A stretch of 64,000 nucleotides of DNA, taken from NCBI GenBank assembly GCA_028386065.3, contig JAKUCV010003652.1, forward strand, positions 6,159-70,158, written 5' to 3'. Below are positions 60,486-64,000 of this stretch, piece after piece (position 1 is the first letter of the stretch; the number at the start of each line of letters is the position of its first letter). Source of the stretch: Turnera subulata (Eukaryota; Streptophyta; Magnoliopsida; Malpighiales; Passifloraceae). The notes beneath the pieces were generated by a model. The model made no database searches. It was given only the letters and a program-made list of their open reading frames with translations, and was not told where the DNA came from. Made by a program: the position numbers and the translations under genes.

Positions 60486-61533
60486 GCTTCTTTTTGTGCA
60501 ATAACACTAATATAATAGAGAGGTGTGATTGTTTATTTACATAGTGGTCAATGACTCAATGGTAATCTTTTCTGTGGTATGCTTTTACCGAGAAAAAGAA
60601 GAAAAAGAATGGTAATCTTTGGCTTTCCACTAACTACAAATTGTATAAATTCTTGGATGGTATGATGGTAAAAGCTTTACCAGGTTTTCAAATTGAAAGA
60701 TCACGTTTTATTTTTCCTCATTCGGTTCGTCCTTCACATAAAATCTAGTATAACTGTAAGCATTGTAATACCATGAGTTTATATTTTTGGTATATTAAAA
60801 GTTTTAGGCCAGCAGGCTATTATTCACCAAGAGCGATGGAGAAGAGGTTAAATTAATCGAGCAAATCAACCGAACAGATACCAAGACAAAATACCAACAG
60901 TATCAGTTCGAAAACTAAGGCAGAGTCATCTACCAAAAGTATGTGTTAATAACATTATGTACTCATGTTATCTATGACTTGAGTTTCAACATGCCTAACT
61001 AACCAAAATGGTTGCTGTACATAGGTTCCACAATTTGAGAGATTTGTCTCTATTCTTTCACATAAGCATCCTAACAGAATCCCTAATTTCTCTAAATCAC
61101 TTACACACTCATATTACTATTTGGGTTTGAAACTAGGACCTGCATCTGCGTAGAGTTATGACTTATTGGGAAACATTGAGTGAGTACCACCTGAAAAGAT
61201 AAATCTACAAGACAGGTAATTTCATAACTCTATTAAACAAAAGATGTCTATTAAAAAAAAAAAACATTAGCATTTATGTTGCCATATAAGAAAATAAATT
61301 ATTTGCTAATATATTTTAAGCCCTTTCATCCGTCTCACAATCCGCCAGCTAAATGACGCGTCGTACCTCAGGCCAGTCTTGCGTAGTTTCGCGACGGTGT
61401 CGTATGGCCGACTACTCCACTCTCTGATTCCATTTCATTTCGTCTGCTGCCTCACAGAAACCAGTGAGAAACCCACGAACAATCTAGAGAAAGAGGAAAA
61501 GGAATAGAGAAGAAGAAGAAGGGAGAGAGAGAG
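60486..61533. other. Kinesin 3' UTR and promoter of the complex I gene
   Basis: AT-rich after the kinesin stop. From about 61320 base composition rises in GC and a GA-rich leader (61495-61533) precedes the next ATG. No other feature recognised. Confidence 0.4.
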
Positions 61534-63234
61534 ATGAGCGTAGCATCGTCAGCTGGATACCTAGCTCGCCGAGCAGCACAGAAGGAGCGGGTCCGGATCC
61601 TGTACCGCCGCGCCCTCAAGGATACCCTCAACTGGGCCGTCCATCGCCACCTCTTCTACGACGATGTAATCCATTCTATCATCATCACCATCATCATCAT
61701 CAGATCTCACTCACTCACTCTTTCTCTCGATTCTATCTTTGACCTTATCTAATTTACCCTCTGTTTTTCCCCCTTCCAGGCCGACGAGCTACGCAAGAAA
61801 TTCGAGGCTAACAAGCACGTGGTCCGTTTTCTCTACCTCTCTTTTCGAACATAAGCAGTACATTTCCAATAGCTGCATTTGGTAGATGAAACGGAAAAAT
61901 CGTGTTTTCTGGGTATTTTTTTTTATTTTTTTTTTGGGCGGCTAATTGGTTGCAGGAAGATCTGGACGCAATTGATAGGATGATAGAGCGTGGAGAGGCC
62001 GAGCACAATAAGTGGCGCCACCCCGATCCTTACATTGGTAATTCAATTTATTCATAGTATTCCTCTGCCGAAATGAAACCCAAAGTCATTTTTGCCGATT
62101 GGTGTGGTTATGTTATCAATGCTGTTTTTGAACTTACTTGGTTTTATTTCTCCACAGTTCCTTGGGCTCCCGGTGGCAGCAAATTTACTAGAAATCCAAC
62201 TCCACCTGATGGGGTACTACATTCAACTACTGTACTCTCGCCATTTTGATTCTTGAAAACATTTTCTGCTTCGCTTGCGCCTGTTTGATTTTATTCCGTC
62301 ACTTTCCACCCTCAGATTTGGGGCATTATAGAAATTAATGGTTTACATAATGTTCTGCATTTGTGGACATATAAACATGGTAATTAGATTCGATTCACTT
62401 GCATAGTGCATTCTAATTTTCTTTTCGTTGGCTGGGATGAATAAGATGGAGTTGTATGAATAGGACTCACATTCTGTGCTGGAGAAAATCTTCCTTCTTA
62501 GAGAATGTGTTTTTAATGATAGTTTTGTGTAGACATCAGTGTCAATCATGTTCTTGTCTCTGTGGTGGACTAACAGCAAATACAGAGGGTTTTTCCATTG
62601 TTGCTCCACACATTGGAACCAGCACTCTATTTGGCCTGCAGATATTATGTGTAACGGGGATACAGCTTGCCTTGGTGAAAATGTGTAGCATTTAACGTGT
62701 CGTCTGACCTATATACATTTGAACACAATCCTATAGAACATGAAGTATGAAGTAATACTATCTGCCATTTCCACTCCAAAAAAGTGCTAAGCACATTGCC
62801 ACTAAAACTCTTGATAGACAAACGGGTGATTTTGAAAATGACAAAATTTTTCCAGTAGTGTGAATGTGAATTGTTAACCGTTGTTTTGTTACATTACTTC
62901 TATTCTTGGCTTGCGTACCTATTTGCCAGAGTGGATCCATGCTTCTTTCACACGGGATGCTTCTGTTTTGATTTGACTTTTATTTGTTGCTTCATAACAT
63001 TGTTGAAAAACATAGAGAGATAGGAAAGATTACTTGGCTTTCTATGTTTTCTATGCTGTTTCCATACACATTCTCTTAGCGGTATTACCAAGCATAGCAG
63101 GTTTGCACGCAACATGAGTTACACATGCCTTTGACTTGTTCACTGATGGAAAAGAAATCCCCTCCAACTCTGACACTTTGTTGGTTTTGCAGATTCAGAT
63201 TGTGTATAACTATGGTCGAGAAGATAATGACTAA
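61534..63234 (+). CDS. NADH dehydrogenase (complex I) B22 / NDUFB9-like LYR subunit
   Basis: An accessory subunit of mitochondrial respiratory complex I, a LYR-motif protein that in other organisms binds the mitochondrial acyl carrier protein. Five exons, 61534-61665, 61780-61821, 61956-62037, 62158-62213 and 63193-63234, join to 117 aa, the normal plant length. The LYR motif is in RVRILYRRALKD (residues 20-31), followed by LNWAVHRHLFY, EANKHV, KWRHPDPYIVPWAPGGSKF and the C-terminal IQIVYNYGREDND. No cleavable presequence is evident, as usual for this subunit. The last coding exon is only 42 bases and follows a ~980-base intron. From memory the Arabidopsis orthologue is At4g34700, outside the collinear block. 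Confidence 0.95.
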
Positions 63235-64000
63235 TTTCTGTCTCTTTCTTTGTGGGAACAAATAAAAGGTTAGCTCTTTGATTGGTTGGGTTGTGCATGA
63301 TTCCTTGTATCTCAAAACCTTATGTCCAGAAAAGAAGATAAAATTTCCTATAATTACTTCAAGACTTCTGTTCGAGTTTCTTGCTGCAACATATTGCTTT
63401 AACTATAGAGATTACTTCAAAGTTCTAGGAGGTTTTCGTAGCCCCCTGGATTTGGTTTTCTTAACTGTTTTCTCACTAATGAATTGGTTTCTGTTTTAAT
63501 CAGCATTTTGTTTTTCTTTGAGGATTTTCAAATTTTGGAGATTTTTCCTTTTTGTCGGTTTTCATTTGAGCTTTAACTTTCTGCTAATTTAAGTTGTGAC
63601 TGTGCCATTTATGCAGATTGAAAGGATCCATTGCTGCTGTCTAAGATAATGGTGAAGGCTCGTGCACCCTCTTTGCGTTGTGTAAAGGAAGGCAAATGGT
63701 GGACCTTGTGAAATGTCTCTTCATTTTTTCTCTGTTTGTATTTGCGTTTTACTAGGAAGAATTATGTGCAGTGCCAGCTGTGGTTTACATGGCACAAAAC
63801 AGGAATGCAATGATCTTTAATCCTTTCTGTCAAAAACTTTATCTTCTTGTTTTCTTTTGCAAAGTTCGTGCAACAATGGGCATGAGTAGGAAAATTAATG
63901 ATTTGGACCTCAGTCATGTCTTGCAGTTTTCTTTTAGAATAAGGTTTGCTCTAAATGGGGCGAATTTGGAATAAGCTCTGCTCCGAGTAAAAAAAAAAGA
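63235..64000. other. 3' UTR and downstream region of the complex I gene
   Basis: AT-rich. TTTATGCAG at 63617 is a plausible acceptor that could mark a 3' UTR intron or alternative last exon. No further gene is seen before the window ends. Confidence 0.35.

Noticed and set aside
1..64000. CRISPR arrays, operons or bacterial features
   Set aside because: The window is plant nuclear DNA; the tandem repeats present have no spacer structure.

Overview
The window is nuclear DNA from a flowering plant, most likely a core eudicot. Genes have many short exons with GT-AG introns (one GC-AG), intergenic DNA is AT-rich, and plant transposable elements of several classes fill about half of it. I cannot name the species. 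There is a 320-base assembly gap at 31141-31460 and a single N at 2677.

Layout. 1-8561: the 3' end of a Ty3/Gypsy-type LTR retrotransposon (tail 1-849 carrying an antisense gene, 3' LTR 850-3481), a spacer, then a related solo LTR (5106-8561). 10983-13992: a secreted GH9 endoglucanase. 15540-22508: a 7-kb Mutator-like element with ~290-bp terminal inverted repeats and two convergent genes, a seven-exon transposase and a GRF zinc-finger/coiled-coil/membrane protein. 22559-27879: a young Copia-type element with 133-bp LTRs and a rearranged, inverted interior. 27972-32460: a terminal-inverted-repeat element filled with degenerate telomere-like sequence and split by a third solo LTR (28659-31987). 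33609-34355: an acidic protein of unknown function. 35960-38215: plastid fructose-bisphosphate aldolase. 41783-43243 (minus): a double B-box protein of the BBX18/BBX19 type. 43244-52400: a long gene-poor stretch with a SINE. 54378-60485: a kinesin-7 motor. 61534-63234: the LYR/B22 (NDUFB9-like) subunit of mitochondrial complex I.

The host genes do not form one pathway. From memory, the order GH9 - unknown - aldolase - B-box - kinesin is that of Arabidopsis At4g38990 to At4g38950, with a partial second copy around At2g21300-At2g21330, so this looks like an ancestral collinear block. Transposons have enlarged mainly the GH9-to-unknown interval, to almost 20 kb.

The most unusual items are the two-gene GRF-MULE, the antisense gene with its own TATA box and poly(A) signal inside the Gypsy element, the Copia element with a ~590-bp internal inverted repeat, and the telomere-like TIR element. 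All exon joins were read by eye from reading frame and splice-site consensus, with no transcript support.
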